DNA of 64,000 nucleotides, taken from NCBI GenBank assembly GCA_018714125.1, contig DVNV01000070.1, positions 1 to 64,000 of the forward strand, given 5' to 3'. This stretch comes from Candidatus Galloscillospira excrementipullorum (lineage in GTDB: Bacteria; Bacillota; Clostridia; Oscillospirales; Feifaniaceae). A model generated the notes under the pieces. That model had not been told where the DNA came from, did not search any database, and saw only the letters and a list, made by a program, of their open reading frames with translations. Positions 45,332 to 55,224 of this stretch are shown here, one piece after another; the first letter of the stretch is position 1; each line of letters opens with the position of its first letter. Position numbers and translations under genes: made by a program.

Positions 45332-45423
45332 GCCGGAAGGCCCTCCCAAGACTTCCGATTTGGCAAAACAGCCCGCTCAAGCAAAGGCTGCGGCAAAAGA
45401 AAATACCAATTTTTACGCAAACG

Positions 45424-45464
45424 GGGGGGTGTGCGGTTTTGGCTGCACACCCCCGTTTTATTCC
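45424..45464. terminator. Intrinsic terminator
   Basis: CGGGGGGGTGTGC...GCACACCCCCGTTTTATT. Confidence 0.8.
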
Positions 45465-45595
45465 CTTTTTCCAAAAACGCCGCCCCTTCCGCCCTGCACA
45501 TTGCGCAAGCCCCCCCGTCGTGCTATACTGACTTTAGCTGCAACATCCCGCTGCAACGCAGAGGTCTTTTCAAAATCAAGCAAGGAGGATTTTTT

Positions 45596-46378
45596 ATGAC
45601 TCTTTCCTTTGTCGGCATGGGCAACATGGCCTATGCCATTGCCAGAGGGCTGCTGGAAGCCGGCGCCCTCAAGGGGGAGCAGGTGTCGGCCTACGACCCC
45701 AACCCGCAAAAGGCGCGCACGCTTGAGCAGGATTTCGGCGTCCGCTGTCTGGAAGAGCTCGGGCAGGCGGCAAAGGCCGACCTTGTGGTGCTGGCCGTCA
45801 AGCCCAACGTCATTGAGCAGGTGGTCGGCGAGCTCAAAAGCCTGCTGGAGGGCAAGGCCGTTTTGTGTATTGCCCTCGGCTGGCGCTTCAAAGAGCTCGA
45901 CGCCGTTTTGCCGGCTTCGGCGCGTCATCTCTCGGTCATGCCCAACACCCCCATGCAGGTCGGCGAGGGCATGTGCATTTTCGAAAAAAAGCACACGCTG
46001 ACACAAAACGAGCACGACGCCGTGCGCGCCCTGTTTGAAGCCATCGGCAGCGTGGAGGAGCTTGAGACAAAGCTCATGAGCTCGGCCGGCACCGTGACCG
46101 GCTGCGGACCGGCTTTTGTCTACATGGTCATCGAGGCGCTGGCCGACGCCGCCGTCTATCACGGCGTGCCCCGCGCCGACGCTTACCGTCTTGTGGCGCA
46201 GACCGTGCTGGGCGCCGGAAAAATGGCCCTTTGCACCGGGCTGCACCCCGGCCAGCTCAAGGACAACGTCTGCTCGCCGGGCGGCACCACCATCCGTGGC
46301 GTGGCCAAACTCGAGGAAAAAGGCCTGCGCAGCGCGCTCATTGAGGCCATCCGGGAAATCGAGGGCACCAACCGATAG
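45596..46378 (+). CDS. proC: Pyrroline-5-carboxylate reductase
   Basis: FVGMGNMAYAIARGLLEAG, MPNTPMQVGEGM, SPGGTTIRGVAKLEEKGLRSALIEAI. Confidence 0.92.
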   Translation: MTLSFVGMGNMAYAIARGLLEAGALKGEQVSAYDPNPQKARTLEQDFGVRCLEELGQAAKADLVVLAVKPNVIEQVVGELKSLLEGKAVLCIALGWRFKELDAVLPASARHLSVMPNTPMQVGEGMCIFEKKHTLTQNEHDAVRALFEAIGSVEELETKLMSSAGTVTGCGPAFVYMVIEALADAAVYHGVPRADAYRLVAQTVLGAGKMALCTGLHPGQLKDNVCSPGGTTIRGVAKLEEKGLRSALIEAIREIEGTNR

Positions 46379-46603
46379 GCCCGTCCCCTTTTGCCCCCCA
46401 TCTGCAGCACAGCAGGCGGGCTGCGCCGCTTTGCTTGACAAAAAGGGGGCCCTCTTTCTTTCAAAAATTTCCGTGCTGCAATTTCAAAATTTTTGTCATT
46501 TTTTCAGCAATTGGCGGGCTCCAAACGAGCCCGCCTTGTTTTTTTCCAGTGGTACTTTGATGAAAACTGCGCATAATGAGCATGCGAAAGGAGTGATAGT
46601 CGC

Positions 46604-46834
46604 ATGAAAACACCGTATCTTCGAAAAAATCTTCCAAACGGCGAGTCGGTGCACGTCAAGGCGCAGGACGTCGTCGATGCCGGCATTGTGCTGCCTGAGT
46701 ACGAGGACGTCCGCCGGCCGGGATATAACTATATGGATCCCCATGCGCCGGCCCATGTCGGCGAGCCCAAGCGCTTTCCCGAGATTTCCGACGCAGCCTA
46801 TCAGTTCCCCGGCGAGACCGACATTGTCGAATAA
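46604..46834 (+). CDS. Small hypothetical protein (76 aa)
   Basis: RBS AAAGGAG at appropriate distance; terminator directly downstream. Confidence 0.6.
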   Translation: MKTPYLRKNLPNGESVHVKAQDVVDAGIVLPEYEDVRRPGYNYMDPHAPAHVGEPKRFPEISDAAYQFPGETDIVE

Positions 46835-46847
46835 GTCCTGACGCATG

Positions 46848-46885
46848 AAAAAGCAGGCGAAAACGGTTGTTTTCGCCTGCTTTTT
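46848..46885. terminator. Bidirectional intrinsic terminator
   Basis: AAAAAGCAGGCGAAAAC-ggtt-GTTTTCGCCTGCTTTTT, 17-bp perfect. Confidence 0.9.
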
Positions 46886-46900
46886 CCCTGTTTTTACTTT

Positions 46901-48016
46901 TTACAGGGCCGCATCGTCTATCACGCCGCCGCCCAGCACCATATCGCCGTCGTAAAACACCGCCGACTGCCCCGGCGCCCCCCGTCGCACGGGCCGGTCG
47001 AACAGGACCAGCGCGCCCCGCTCTCCGAGGGGCTGCACCCTGGCCGCATGCTCCCTTGGCCCAAGCCGCAGCTTGACCGTGGCGCATACCGGCTGCTTGG
47101 GCGCTTCCCCCGACGTCCACACCACATCGGAGAGGGCAAGCCGGGAACAGAGCAATGCCTCGCTGCCCTGCAGCGTGACCCTGCGGGTGAGGGCGTCAAT
47201 TTTCGTGACAAAGAGGCGCCGGTCGGCCGAAACGCCAAGCCCTTTTCTCTGTCCCACGGTGTAGCGCGCAATTCCCTCGTGCCGCCCCAGGACGCGGCCT
47301 TCCCCGTCGACAAAATCCCCCGGCGCCATAGGCACGCCCAGCCGCTCAAGCACCGCCGCATAGTCGCCCTGCGGCACAAAGCAGATGTCCTGGCTGTCGC
47401 GCTTTTGCGCCACGGGAAGCGCCCACTCGCGTGCCAGCTCGCGCACGGAGGCCTTGCCCATCTGCTGCAAAGGTAGCAGCAGGCGCCCAAGCTGGCTCTG
47501 GGGCAGGCGGTAGAGCATATAGCTTTGGTCTTTGCCGCTTGCATGGCGCAGCAGCTCGGCACGGCCTGCCGCGGTGCGCACCCCGGCATAGTGCCCGCTT
47601 GCCACAAAGGGCGCCCCCAGCTCATCGGCCAGCTCGCACAGCGCCGCAAACTTGACGCCGGGATTGCAGACGATGCAGGGGTTGGGCGTGCGGGCGCCCG
47701 CATACTCGCGCGCAAAATTGCGCAGCACGATGCGCTCAAAGGCCTCCCCCACGTCGAGCTCAAAAAGCGGGATGTCTGCCGCCTGCGCCACGGCCAGCGC
47801 GTCCTCTCTGGGACAGTCGGCCCCAGGGATGCGCAGCAGCGCGCCGCACACCGAATATCCCTGCCGCACCAGCAGCTCCGCCGCCACCCCCGAGTCCACC
47901 CCGCCCGACAGGCCCAGCACCACGTCGGGCGCACGACGGCAAACGGCCTCTGTCTGCCGCAGCAAAACAGAGGCCGAAATTACGCCGGTGAGTTTTTGTC
48001 CGCTCCTGTCAGGCAT
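46901..48016 (-). CDS. mnmA: tRNA-specific 2-thiouridylase MnmA
   Basis: VVLGLSGGVDSGVAAELLVRQGY, NPCIVCNPGVKF, DSQDICFVPQGDY. Confidence 0.92.
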   Translation of the reverse strand: MPDRSGQKLTGVISASVLLRQTEAVCRRAPDVVLGLSGGVDSGVAAELLVRQGYSVCGALLRIPGADCPREDALAVAQAADIPLFELDVGEAFERIVLRNFAREYAGARTPNPCIVCNPGVKFAALCELADELGAPFVASGHYAGVRTAAGRAELLRHASGKDQSYMLYRLPQSQLGRLLLPLQQMGKASVRELAREWALPVAQKRDSQDICFVPQGDYAAVLERLGVPMAPGDFVDGEGRVLGRHEGIARYTVGQRKGLGVSADRRLFVTKIDALTRRVTLQGSEALLCSRLALSDVVWTSGEAPKQPVCATVKLRLGPREHAARVQPLGERGALVLFDRPVRRGAPGQSAVFYDGDMVLGGGVIDDAAL

Positions 48017-48464
48017 GCTGGCAGGCCTCATGCAGGTCGCCATGGCAACATTCCATCTCGGCAACGCTGTCAAACCCGACGATGGGCTTGGGGTCAATGC
48101 CCTGCCTCTTGTAGTAGTCGATGAGCGCCGCCTTGATGGCGTCTTCCGCCAGCACGGAGCAGTGCATCTTGATGGGGGGCAGCCCGTCGAGCGCCTCCGC
48201 CACAGCCTTGTTGGTCAGGGCCAGCGCCTCGGCAATGGTCTTGCCCTTGACCATCTCGGTGGCCATGGAGCTGGTGGCCACCGCCGCACCGCAGCCAAAG
48301 GTCTTGAACTTGACGTCGGTGATGACGCCGTCTTCAATCTTCATATAAATCCGCATGATGTCGCCGCAGGTGGGATTGCCCACCTCGCCCACGGCATTGG
48401 CGTCGGCAATCTCGCCCACGTTGCGCGGATTGGTGAAATGATCCATGACTTTTTCGCTGTACAT
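48009..48464 (-). CDS. iscU: Fe-S cluster assembly scaffold IscU/NifU-like
   Basis: MYSEKVMDHFTNPRNVGEIADANAVGEVGNPTCGDIMRIY. Confidence 0.93.
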   Translation of the reverse strand: MYSEKVMDHFTNPRNVGEIADANAVGEVGNPTCGDIMRIYMKIEDGVITDVKFKTFGCGAAVATSSMATEMVKGKTIAEALALTNKAVAEALDGLPPIKMHCSVLAEDAIKAALIDYYKRQGIDPKPIVGFDSVAEMECCHGDLHEACQHA

Positions 48465-48572
48465 ATGCGTTCTCCTTTTTTCCACGTTCTCCGTTTTCAA
48501 AATCCCCGGGAGCTCTCCCCGGCAGCACGCCTTGCTGCGTCTGGAAGCTCCCGCCTTGTATCCTTCAAAAAG

Positions 48573-49736
48573 TTATTTTGCCAAAGGCGACATGGCCCGC
48601 AGCTTTTCCACAATGGGCGGCAGCACCTCAAGGATATAGTCGATATCCTCCTGGGTGGAGTAGTCGGCAAAGCTAAACCGCAGCGAGCCGTGAGCCGTGG
48701 CGTGGTCAAGGCCGATGGCCATGAGCACATGGGAGGGGTCGAGCGAGCCCGAGGTGCAGGCCGAGCCCGAGGCGGCGCACACGCCCTGCATGTCGAGCAT
48801 CATGAGCAGCGACTCGCCCTCGACATACTTGATGGAGACGTTGACGTTGCCCGGCAGGCGGTTCTCGCGGTCGCCGTTGATTTTAATGTCGGGAATGCGC
48901 TCGAGCAGCCCGTCCATGAGGCGGTCGCGCAGTGCCGCCACGCGCTTTGACTCCTCGGGCAGCTTTTGCGTGGCAATCTCAATGGCCTTGCCCAGCCCCA
49001 CAATATACGGGACGTTCTCGGTGCCGGCGCGGCGCTTCTTCTCCTGCCCGCCGCCATCCATGAAGTTGGGGATGCCGACGCCCTTTCTCAGATACATGGC
49101 GCCGATGCCCTTGGGCGCATGGAACTTGTGCCCCGAAAGCGAGAGCATGTCGATGTTCATGGCCTGCACGTCGACCGGGACATGGCCGATGGCCTGCACC
49201 GCGTCGGTGTGGAAGAGGATGCCGCGCTCACGGCAGACGGCGCCAATCTCGGCGATGGGCTGGATGGTGCCAATCTCGTTGTTGGCAAACATGACCGAAA
49301 CCAAAATGGTGTCGGGACGGATGGCGGCCTTGAGGTCTTCCACCTTCACGCGGCCGTTGTCGTACACCGGCAGATAGGTCACTTCAAAGCCCTCTTTTTC
49401 CAGCGTGTTAAGCGAGTGCAAAATCGCATGGTGCTCAAAGGGCGTCGAGATGATGTGGCGGCCCTTTTCGGCCAGCATGCGCGCCGTCCCCTTGAGGGCC
49501 CAGTTGTCGGCCTCGGTGCCGCAGGACACAAAGTAGATTTCACCGGGCGTGGCGCCCAGCGCCGCAGCCACCTGCGCGCGCGCATTCTCAATGGCGGTCT
49601 TTGCCTTGCCGGCAAACCCATAAACCGCCGAGGGGTTTCCGTAGTATTCAGTGAAGTAGGGCAGCATGGCCGCGACCACTTCGTCAGACACACGCGTCGT
49701 CGCCGCATTGTCGGCATATACAAAGCGCTTTTCCAT
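48573..49736 (-). CDS. iscS: Cysteine desulfurase NifS/IscS
   Basis: [61 protein letters not shown]. Confidence 0.93.
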   Translation of the reverse strand: MEKRFVYADNAATTRVSDEVVAAMLPYFTEYYGNPSAVYGFAGKAKTAIENARAQVAAALGATPGEIYFVSCGTEADNWALKGTARMLAEKGRHIISTPFEHHAILHSLNTLEKEGFEVTYLPVYDNGRVKVEDLKAAIRPDTILVSVMFANNEIGTIQPIAEIGAVCRERGILFHTDAVQAIGHVPVDVQAMNIDMLSLSGHKFHAPKGIGAMYLRKGVGIPNFMDGGGQEKKRRAGTENVPYIVGLGKAIEIATQKLPEESKRVAALRDRLMDGLLERIPDIKINGDRENRLPGNVNVSIKYVEGESLLMMLDMQGVCAASGSACTSGSLDPSHVLMAIGLDHATAHGSLRFSFADYSTQEDIDYILEVLPPIVEKLRAMSPLAK

Positions 49737-49867
49737 GGACAATCTCTCCTTATAAAATGGTGTGTGGACTCATCAACAACTTTTCCAAAAGCTAAAAGGG
49801 GCTTTTTACCATTATAGCGGCCACGCCGCTTTTTTGACTTACTCTTTCTCTGCCCGGATGCTCCGCC

Positions 49868-50341
49868 TTAAGATTCCGGTTGGCCGTCATACCCCTCGTC
49901 GGCCTGCGTCGCACAGGCCGACGCCGCCACCGCCAGCTCGTCGCACCGGTTGTTGAGCGCATTGTCGGCATGCCCTTTTACCCAGACCGGCGTCACACGG
50001 TGGCGGGCCAGCTGCTCGAGCAGCTCCCTCCAAAGGTCGGGGTTGAGCACCGGTTTCCCGTCGGCCTTGCGGAATCCGCGCCGCTTCCAGTTTTCCAGCC
50101 ATCCCAGACGAAGCGCATCGACCAGATACTTGCTGTCGCTGTAAAGCGTGACCTCGCAGGGCTCCTTCAGGGCCCGCAGCCCCTCAACGGCAGCCATCAG
50201 CTCCATGCGGTTGTTGGTGGTCAGCCGGTATCCCCCCGACAGCTCCAGCCGGTGCGGCCCGTAGCACAACACAATCCCATATCCCCCTTTTCCGGGGTTC
50301 CCACTGCATGCGCCGTCGGTATAGAGCTCCACTTGCTTCAT
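49868..50341 (-). CDS. rnhA: Ribonuclease HI
   Basis: [54 protein letters not shown]. Confidence 0.93.
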   Translation of the reverse strand: MKQVELYTDGACSGNPGKGGYGIVLCYGPHRLELSGGYRLTTNNRMELMAAVEGLRALKEPCEVTLYSDSKYLVDALRLGWLENWKRRGFRKADGKPVLNPDLWRELLEQLARHRVTPVWVKGHADNALNNRCDELAVAASACATQADEGYDGQPES

Positions 50342-50439
50342 CAAAGATAACCTCAAACTCTACTGTTTTTGTGTGAATTCGTATAAAGCATACCACATAG
50401 GTAGACTTTTTTCAACCCTGTTTTGAGGGAAATTTTGAA

Positions 50440-50542
50440 GGCCTGCCGCCCGTTGGGCGGCAGGCCGGTGGCGCCGCATGCGGCTTGCCCCGCGCAGCGC
50501 ACCCATGCGCGCCGCCGCCCGGCCTGTCGGCAGACAGGCCGG
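50440..50542. repeat. GC-rich hairpin cluster
   Basis: GGCCTGCCGCCC-gtt-GGGCGGCAGGCC; CCGGCCTGTC-ggca-GACAGGCCGG. Confidence 0.75.
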
Positions 50543-50853
50543 CGCCCGCAGGGACATTTTCCCCAAAGGCCGGCGGCTTGAAAAAATCTTCCAAAATCTG
50601 CCATGCCGCCGTGCCCCGGGCTGCGGGCGCCAGGCAAAGCCTCCGGCTTTGCGGGCGGCGGCGCGCAGGGTTCTAAAGCGGGTGGATTGTGCGTCAGACA
50701 TTGCAAAAAAAGCCGTGGTATGCCATAATCAATATGAAGCGGCAAGGGGTCTGTCGTCGTGATTTTTTCTTTTCTGCGCGGCGGCCCTGCCCAAACAAAG
50801 GGCGTCGAGCCCCTGCTGCCTTACAAACTCTTTCAAACAAAGGAGGTGCCTGC

Positions 50854-51885
50854 ATGCGCCGTGTCCTTTCGCTTGTGATAACCGTCCTGTTTGCCGTCCA
50901 GCTTTTGCTGCTGTCCGCAAGCGGGCAGGTCTACCCTGAGCAGACGGTGTCGGACGGCCTGTGGCGCTTTGTGGTGGACGACGCCGTCACCTACCCCGAC
51001 GACCGGTCCTTGCCTGTTGTTCAGGAGGAGCGGCTGTTTTTCCCGGTGGATTTGATTTTGCCGCCGCTTGGCGCCGACTGGCAGATTGACGAGGCCACCC
51101 GCACGCTGAGCATCTACCGGGGCGAGCAGATTGTCGCCATCAACCTGCTGACGGGGCAGGCCATCACGTCGGACGGGCGCTTTCTGATCACAAGGGCTTT
51201 TTATCTCAACGGAACCTATTATATTGTTGCATCACTGGCACTTGAGGAGTTTGGCGGAAAGCTGACGCTGCTGTCCAACGACGTCTATCGTCTGACCACC
51301 GGCAGCCAGGCCCTGACCGACGATGAGGTGGTCGCCCTCATGGACAGCATGCCCTCCTTTCGCCCCGAGGTCGTCAACCAGCCGACCGTCTACCTGCTTT
51401 TCCACGGCACGGGCGGCGGCATCTCGAGCATCCTGACGCAGCTCTCGCAGCACGACATGCGTGCCGCCTTCTTTTTCTCGGCTTCCGACATTGCAAACAG
51501 CCCGGCGACGGTGCGCCGCATTTATATCGCGGGACACCGCATCGGCATCTGGGCGCCGGGCGGCTCGGCCGCGGAGGTGGTGCGCGCCAACGATTTGCTG
51601 CAAAAGGTGCTCAAGCTGCGCACCAATCTGGTGATGGCCCCCTCTATCTCCACCGCCGCGCTTGAGCGGGCGGGCTACCTGGTGTGGAACGCCAGCTTTT
51701 CCACCGCCTCGGAGACCGAAACGCTGTCGCTCTCGCCCGTGCTGTCCACGGTCGGATGGCCCACCTCGGTGTGGTTTGACGGGTCTTCCGCATCGGCGCA
51801 GTCGCTTGAAAAAATTTTCTCCTCCATTTCGGAGCTGCGTCTGCGGGTGGCCTCCGAGACGCTGCGCCCCTTCCAGAGCCCATAA
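50854..51885 (+). CDS. Secreted protein: copper-amine-oxidase-N-like domain plus degenerate polysaccharide-deacetylase-like domain
   Basis: Signal peptide; YRGEQIVAINLLTGQAITSDGRFLITRAFYLNGTYYIVASLALEEFG; VYLLFHGTGGGISSILTQLSQHDMRAAFFFSASDI...AGHRIGIWAPGG. Confidence 0.55.
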   Translation: MRRVLSLVITVLFAVQLLLLSASGQVYPEQTVSDGLWRFVVDDAVTYPDDRSLPVVQEERLFFPVDLILPPLGADWQIDEATRTLSIYRGEQIVAINLLTGQAITSDGRFLITRAFYLNGTYYIVASLALEEFGGKLTLLSNDVYRLTTGSQALTDDEVVALMDSMPSFRPEVVNQPTVYLLFHGTGGGISSILTQLSQHDMRAAFFFSASDIANSPATVRRIYIAGHRIGIWAPGGSAAEVVRANDLLQKVLKLRTNLVMAPSISTAALERAGYLVWNASFSTASETETLSLSPVLSTVGWPTSVWFDGSSASAQSLEKIFSSISELRLRVASETLRPFQSP

Positions 51886-51990
51886 AAAATCCCCGTTGCC
51901 CCGTGCAGCTTTCTTGTGCTTTTGGCATACCTATGATATAATGATTTTTCCATCAAACACCGCGGGAGCCTTCCCGCGAAAGGAGCTGCT

Positions 51991-52806
51991 ATGGACAGTC
52001 GCGCCATTGGCGTTTTTGATTCGGGGCTGGGCGGGCTGACGGCCGTCTCCGCCCTGCGGGAACTTCTGCCGGGGGAAGACGTCGTCTATTTCGGGGACAC
52101 CGGCCGCGTGCCCTACGGCACGCGCAGCGCCGAAACCATCTTTCGTTATGCCGCACAGGACGTGCGTTTCCTGCTGGGCCACGAGCTCAAGTGCATCGTG
52201 GTGGCCTGCGGCACCGTGAGCTCCGTGGCGCTGCCCCGGCTGCTGGAGATGACCGACATCCCCATTTTGGGGGTGATTGAGCCGGCGGTGCGCGCGGCGG
52301 TGCGAGCCACCAAAAACGGCCGCATCGGGGTGGTTGGCACCAGCGCCACCATCCGAAGCGGGACCTACCGCGAGGGGCTTTTGGCCGCAAATCCGGGCCT
52401 TGAGATTATTTCAAAGCCCTGCCCCCTGCTTGTCCCCCTGGTGGAGGACGGGCGCTTTTCGGAGGGCTGCACCGTCACCGAGCTGCTGGTGGAGGAATAC
52501 GTCTCCCCCCTGCTCAAGCAAAATATCGACACCCTCATCCTGGGCTGCACGCACTATCCTCTGTTGACCGGCATCTTCTCCAAGCTGTGCGGGCCGGACG
52601 TTGCGCTCATCAACCCCGGCTATGAAGCTGTGTCCGCCCTGCGGGAGCTGCTCTCGGAAAACGACGCCCTGCGCGGCGGCGGCCCCGCCTGCGGCGAGCA
52701 CTACTACGTCAGCGATTCGGAGCAGCAGTTTTTGCAGTATGCCGAGATGTTTCTGCGCGGCCCCGTCCACGGGCAGGTGCAGCGCATCGACATTGAAAAT
52801 TATTGA
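51991..52806 (+). CDS. murI: Glutamate racemase
   Basis: IGVFDSGLGGLTAVSAL, VVACGTVSSVAL, LILGCTHYPLL. Confidence 0.95.
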   Translation: MDSRAIGVFDSGLGGLTAVSALRELLPGEDVVYFGDTGRVPYGTRSAETIFRYAAQDVRFLLGHELKCIVVACGTVSSVALPRLLEMTDIPILGVIEPAVRAAVRATKNGRIGVVGTSATIRSGTYREGLLAANPGLEIISKPCPLLVPLVEDGRFSEGCTVTELLVEEYVSPLLKQNIDTLILGCTHYPLLTGIFSKLCGPDVALINPGYEAVSALRELLSENDALRGGGPACGEHYYVSDSEQQFLQYAEMFLRGPVHGQVQRIDIENY

Positions 52807-52875
52807 GGTTAAAAACTTTTGAAATATTTTTTCCCGGCGCGAGGGCGCCGGTTTTGGGGAAAGGAGGCCGTTTTT

Positions 52876-53400
52876 ATGAAGCCCATCACCGTGAAGCGAC
52901 GAGAAAACAATGCCGTGATTTCCATTCGGGGCCGGCAGTATTACGACGAGGACACCTCCGACAGCATCGAGCTCACCACCGACGGCAGCTTTGAAAAGCA
53001 GGGAGACGCCTATCTCATCTCCTACGACGAGACCGCCGTCACGGGGCTTGACGGAACGCGCACCACCATTCTGGTGGAGCCCTGCAACCGCATCACACTC
53101 ACCCGCATCGGCGACGTCAGCCAGTCGCTCATCTTCGAGCCCGGCACCCGCAGCAACGGCCACTACACCATCGAGGACAACGACATGACCCTGACCATCG
53201 ACGCAGGGCGCGTCATCAACCGCCTCAACGACAAGGGCGGCTCGCTGTTTGTCGACTATCAGCTGGAAATCAACAGCCAGCTCATGAGCAAAAACAACTT
53301 CTTAATTAAAATAAGGGAAGCCGGAACGCCCCTTTGCCGCACCCGGTCCGAGGGCCGGCAATCCGAATCCGGCTGCAATGGAGGACGAGAACATGCCTAA
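52876..53400 (+). CDS. DUF1934 (YwiB-like) beta-barrel protein
   Basis: KPITVKRRENNAVISIRGRQYYDEDTSDSIELTTDGSFEKQGDAYLISYDET; upstream of argS, as ywiB is in Bacillus. Confidence 0.75.
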   Translation: MKPITVKRRENNAVISIRGRQYYDEDTSDSIELTTDGSFEKQGDAYLISYDETAVTGLDGTRTTILVEPCNRITLTRIGDVSQSLIFEPGTRSNGHYTIEDNDMTLTIDAGRVINRLNDKGGSLFVDYQLEINSQLMSKNNFLIKIREAGTPLCRTRSEGRQSESGCNGGREHA

Positions 53401-55084
53401 CAATCCCGCCCAAACGGCTGCCGACGCCGTTCGCAAGACCATTTTGGATGCCTATCACAAAGCCGTGCAGGCCGGGACTCTGCCGGCCGGCGCGCCCGAG
53501 GGCTTTGACGTCAGCGAGCCGCGCGAAAAAAATCATGGGGACCTTGCGGCAAATTTTGCGATGATGTGGGCCAAGCCCCTGGGCATGCCCCCGCGCAAAA
53601 TCGCCGAGGCGGTGGTCTCCCTCGCCGACAAGGGGGACGACATCGAGGTGCTGGACATCGCCGGCCCCGGCTTTGTCAATGTCACGCTTTCGCCGGCCTG
53701 GTACGCCCAAACGCTGCGTGCCATCGACGAGGCCGGCGACGACTACGGCAAGACCGAGGGCAATGCCGGCAAAAAAATCCAGGTGGAATTTGTCTCGGCC
53801 AACCCCACGGGGCCCATGCACCTGGGCAACGCACGCGGCGGCGTGCTGGGGGATACGCTGGCCTCCATCCTGTCCTGGACGGGCGCCGACGTGGAGCGTG
53901 AATTTTACTTAAACGACACCGGCAACCAGGTCGATTTGCTGGGCCGCTCGCTCGAGAGCCGCTATTTTGAGCTCTTTGGCGACACCACGACCTACCCCTT
54001 CCCCGAGGACGGCTACCACGGGGACGACGTGATGCAGCACGCCAAGGATTTTGCCGCGCTGCACGGGGACAGGCTGCTGCATGAGGACGAAGCGCAGCGC
54101 CGCTCGGAGCTTGTCGACTTTGCGCTGGCCCGAAACGTCAAAAAAATGGAGGAGGACCTCAAGCGCTACCGCATTGTCTACGACGTGTGGTTCCGCGAAT
54201 CCTCCCTGTATCCCGACGATGTCGATGAGGCGCTGGCACTCATGGAGAAAAACGGCGCGCTTTACGAAAAGGACGGGGCGCTGTGGTTTGCCGCCACCAG
54301 GTTCGGCGTGGAAAAGGACGACGTGCTGCGCCGCGCCAACGGCTTTTACACCTACTACATGGGCGACATCGCCTACCACCGCAACAAATTCCTCGCCCGT
54401 GGCTTTGACGAGGTCATCGACGTCTGGGGCGCCGACCACCACGGCCACGCCGTGCGCTTTGCCTCGGCCATGCGGGCGCTGGGGCTCGACCCCTCGCGGC
54501 TGCGCTTTGTGCTCATGCAGCTCGTGCGCCTCATGCAGGGCGGCGAGGTGGTGCGCATGAGCAAGCGCACGGGCAAGGCCATTGCGCTCTCCGACCTGCT
54601 CGACGAAATTTCGGTGGACGCCGCGCGCTTTTTCTTCTGTTCGCGCCAGAGCGACACCCAGATGGAGTTTGACCTTGACCTTGCCGTCCGCCAGGACAGC
54701 GACAACCCGGTCTACTACGTCCAGTATGCCCATGCGCGCATCTGCTCCATCCTCAAGAACCTGGCGGCCGAGGGCGTCACCCCGAAGCCCGCCTGCGACA
54801 TCGACTTCTCGCTGCTCTCGACCGACGAGGAAAAGGAGCTCATCCGCCATCTGGCGGCGCTGCCAAACCAAATCATCCTGGCGGCGCGCGACCTCGACCC
54901 CTCGCGCATGACCAAATACGTCACCGAGGCCGCCACCAGCTTCCACAAGTTTTACAACGCCTGCCGCGTGCGCGGCGAAGAGGAGCCGCTCATGCAGGCG
55001 CGTCTGGCGCTGTGCCGTCTGACGGGGCAGGTCATCCGCAACGTGCTGGGCATCCTCAAGGTGTCGTGCCCCGAGAGGATGTGA
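53393..55084 (+). CDS. argS: Arginyl-tRNA synthetase
   Basis: VEFVSANPTGPMHLGNARGGVLGDTLA (HIGH region), MSKRTGKAIALSDLLDEI; start could be 53378 or 53393. Confidence 0.95.
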   Translation: MPNNPAQTAADAVRKTILDAYHKAVQAGTLPAGAPEGFDVSEPREKNHGDLAANFAMMWAKPLGMPPRKIAEAVVSLADKGDDIEVLDIAGPGFVNVTLSPAWYAQTLRAIDEAGDDYGKTEGNAGKKIQVEFVSANPTGPMHLGNARGGVLGDTLASILSWTGADVEREFYLNDTGNQVDLLGRSLESRYFELFGDTTTYPFPEDGYHGDDVMQHAKDFAALHGDRLLHEDEAQRRSELVDFALARNVKKMEEDLKRYRIVYDVWFRESSLYPDDVDEALALMEKNGALYEKDGALWFAATRFGVEKDDVLRRANGFYTYYMGDIAYHRNKFLARGFDEVIDVWGADHHGHAVRFASAMRALGLDPSRLRFVLMQLVRLMQGGEVVRMSKRTGKAIALSDLLDEISVDAARFFFCSRQSDTQMEFDLDLAVRQDSDNPVYYVQYAHARICSILKNLAAEGVTPKPACDIDFSLLSTDEEKELIRHLAALPNQIILAARDLDPSRMTKYVTEAATSFHKFYNACRVRGEEEPLMQARLALCRLTGQVIRNVLGILKVSCPERM

Positions 55085-55224
55085 GCGTCTGGCGGCGCTC
55101 TTTGGGCGGCAGCCGGCGGGTGCGCCGGCCTCTCCCCTTTTGAAAAAAGGGCCCTGACTCCCTTTTTCCGGGGTGCGCGGGCCCTTTTCACCCTTGTTTT
55201 TCCCAAAAAAGAAAAGGAGCCATC

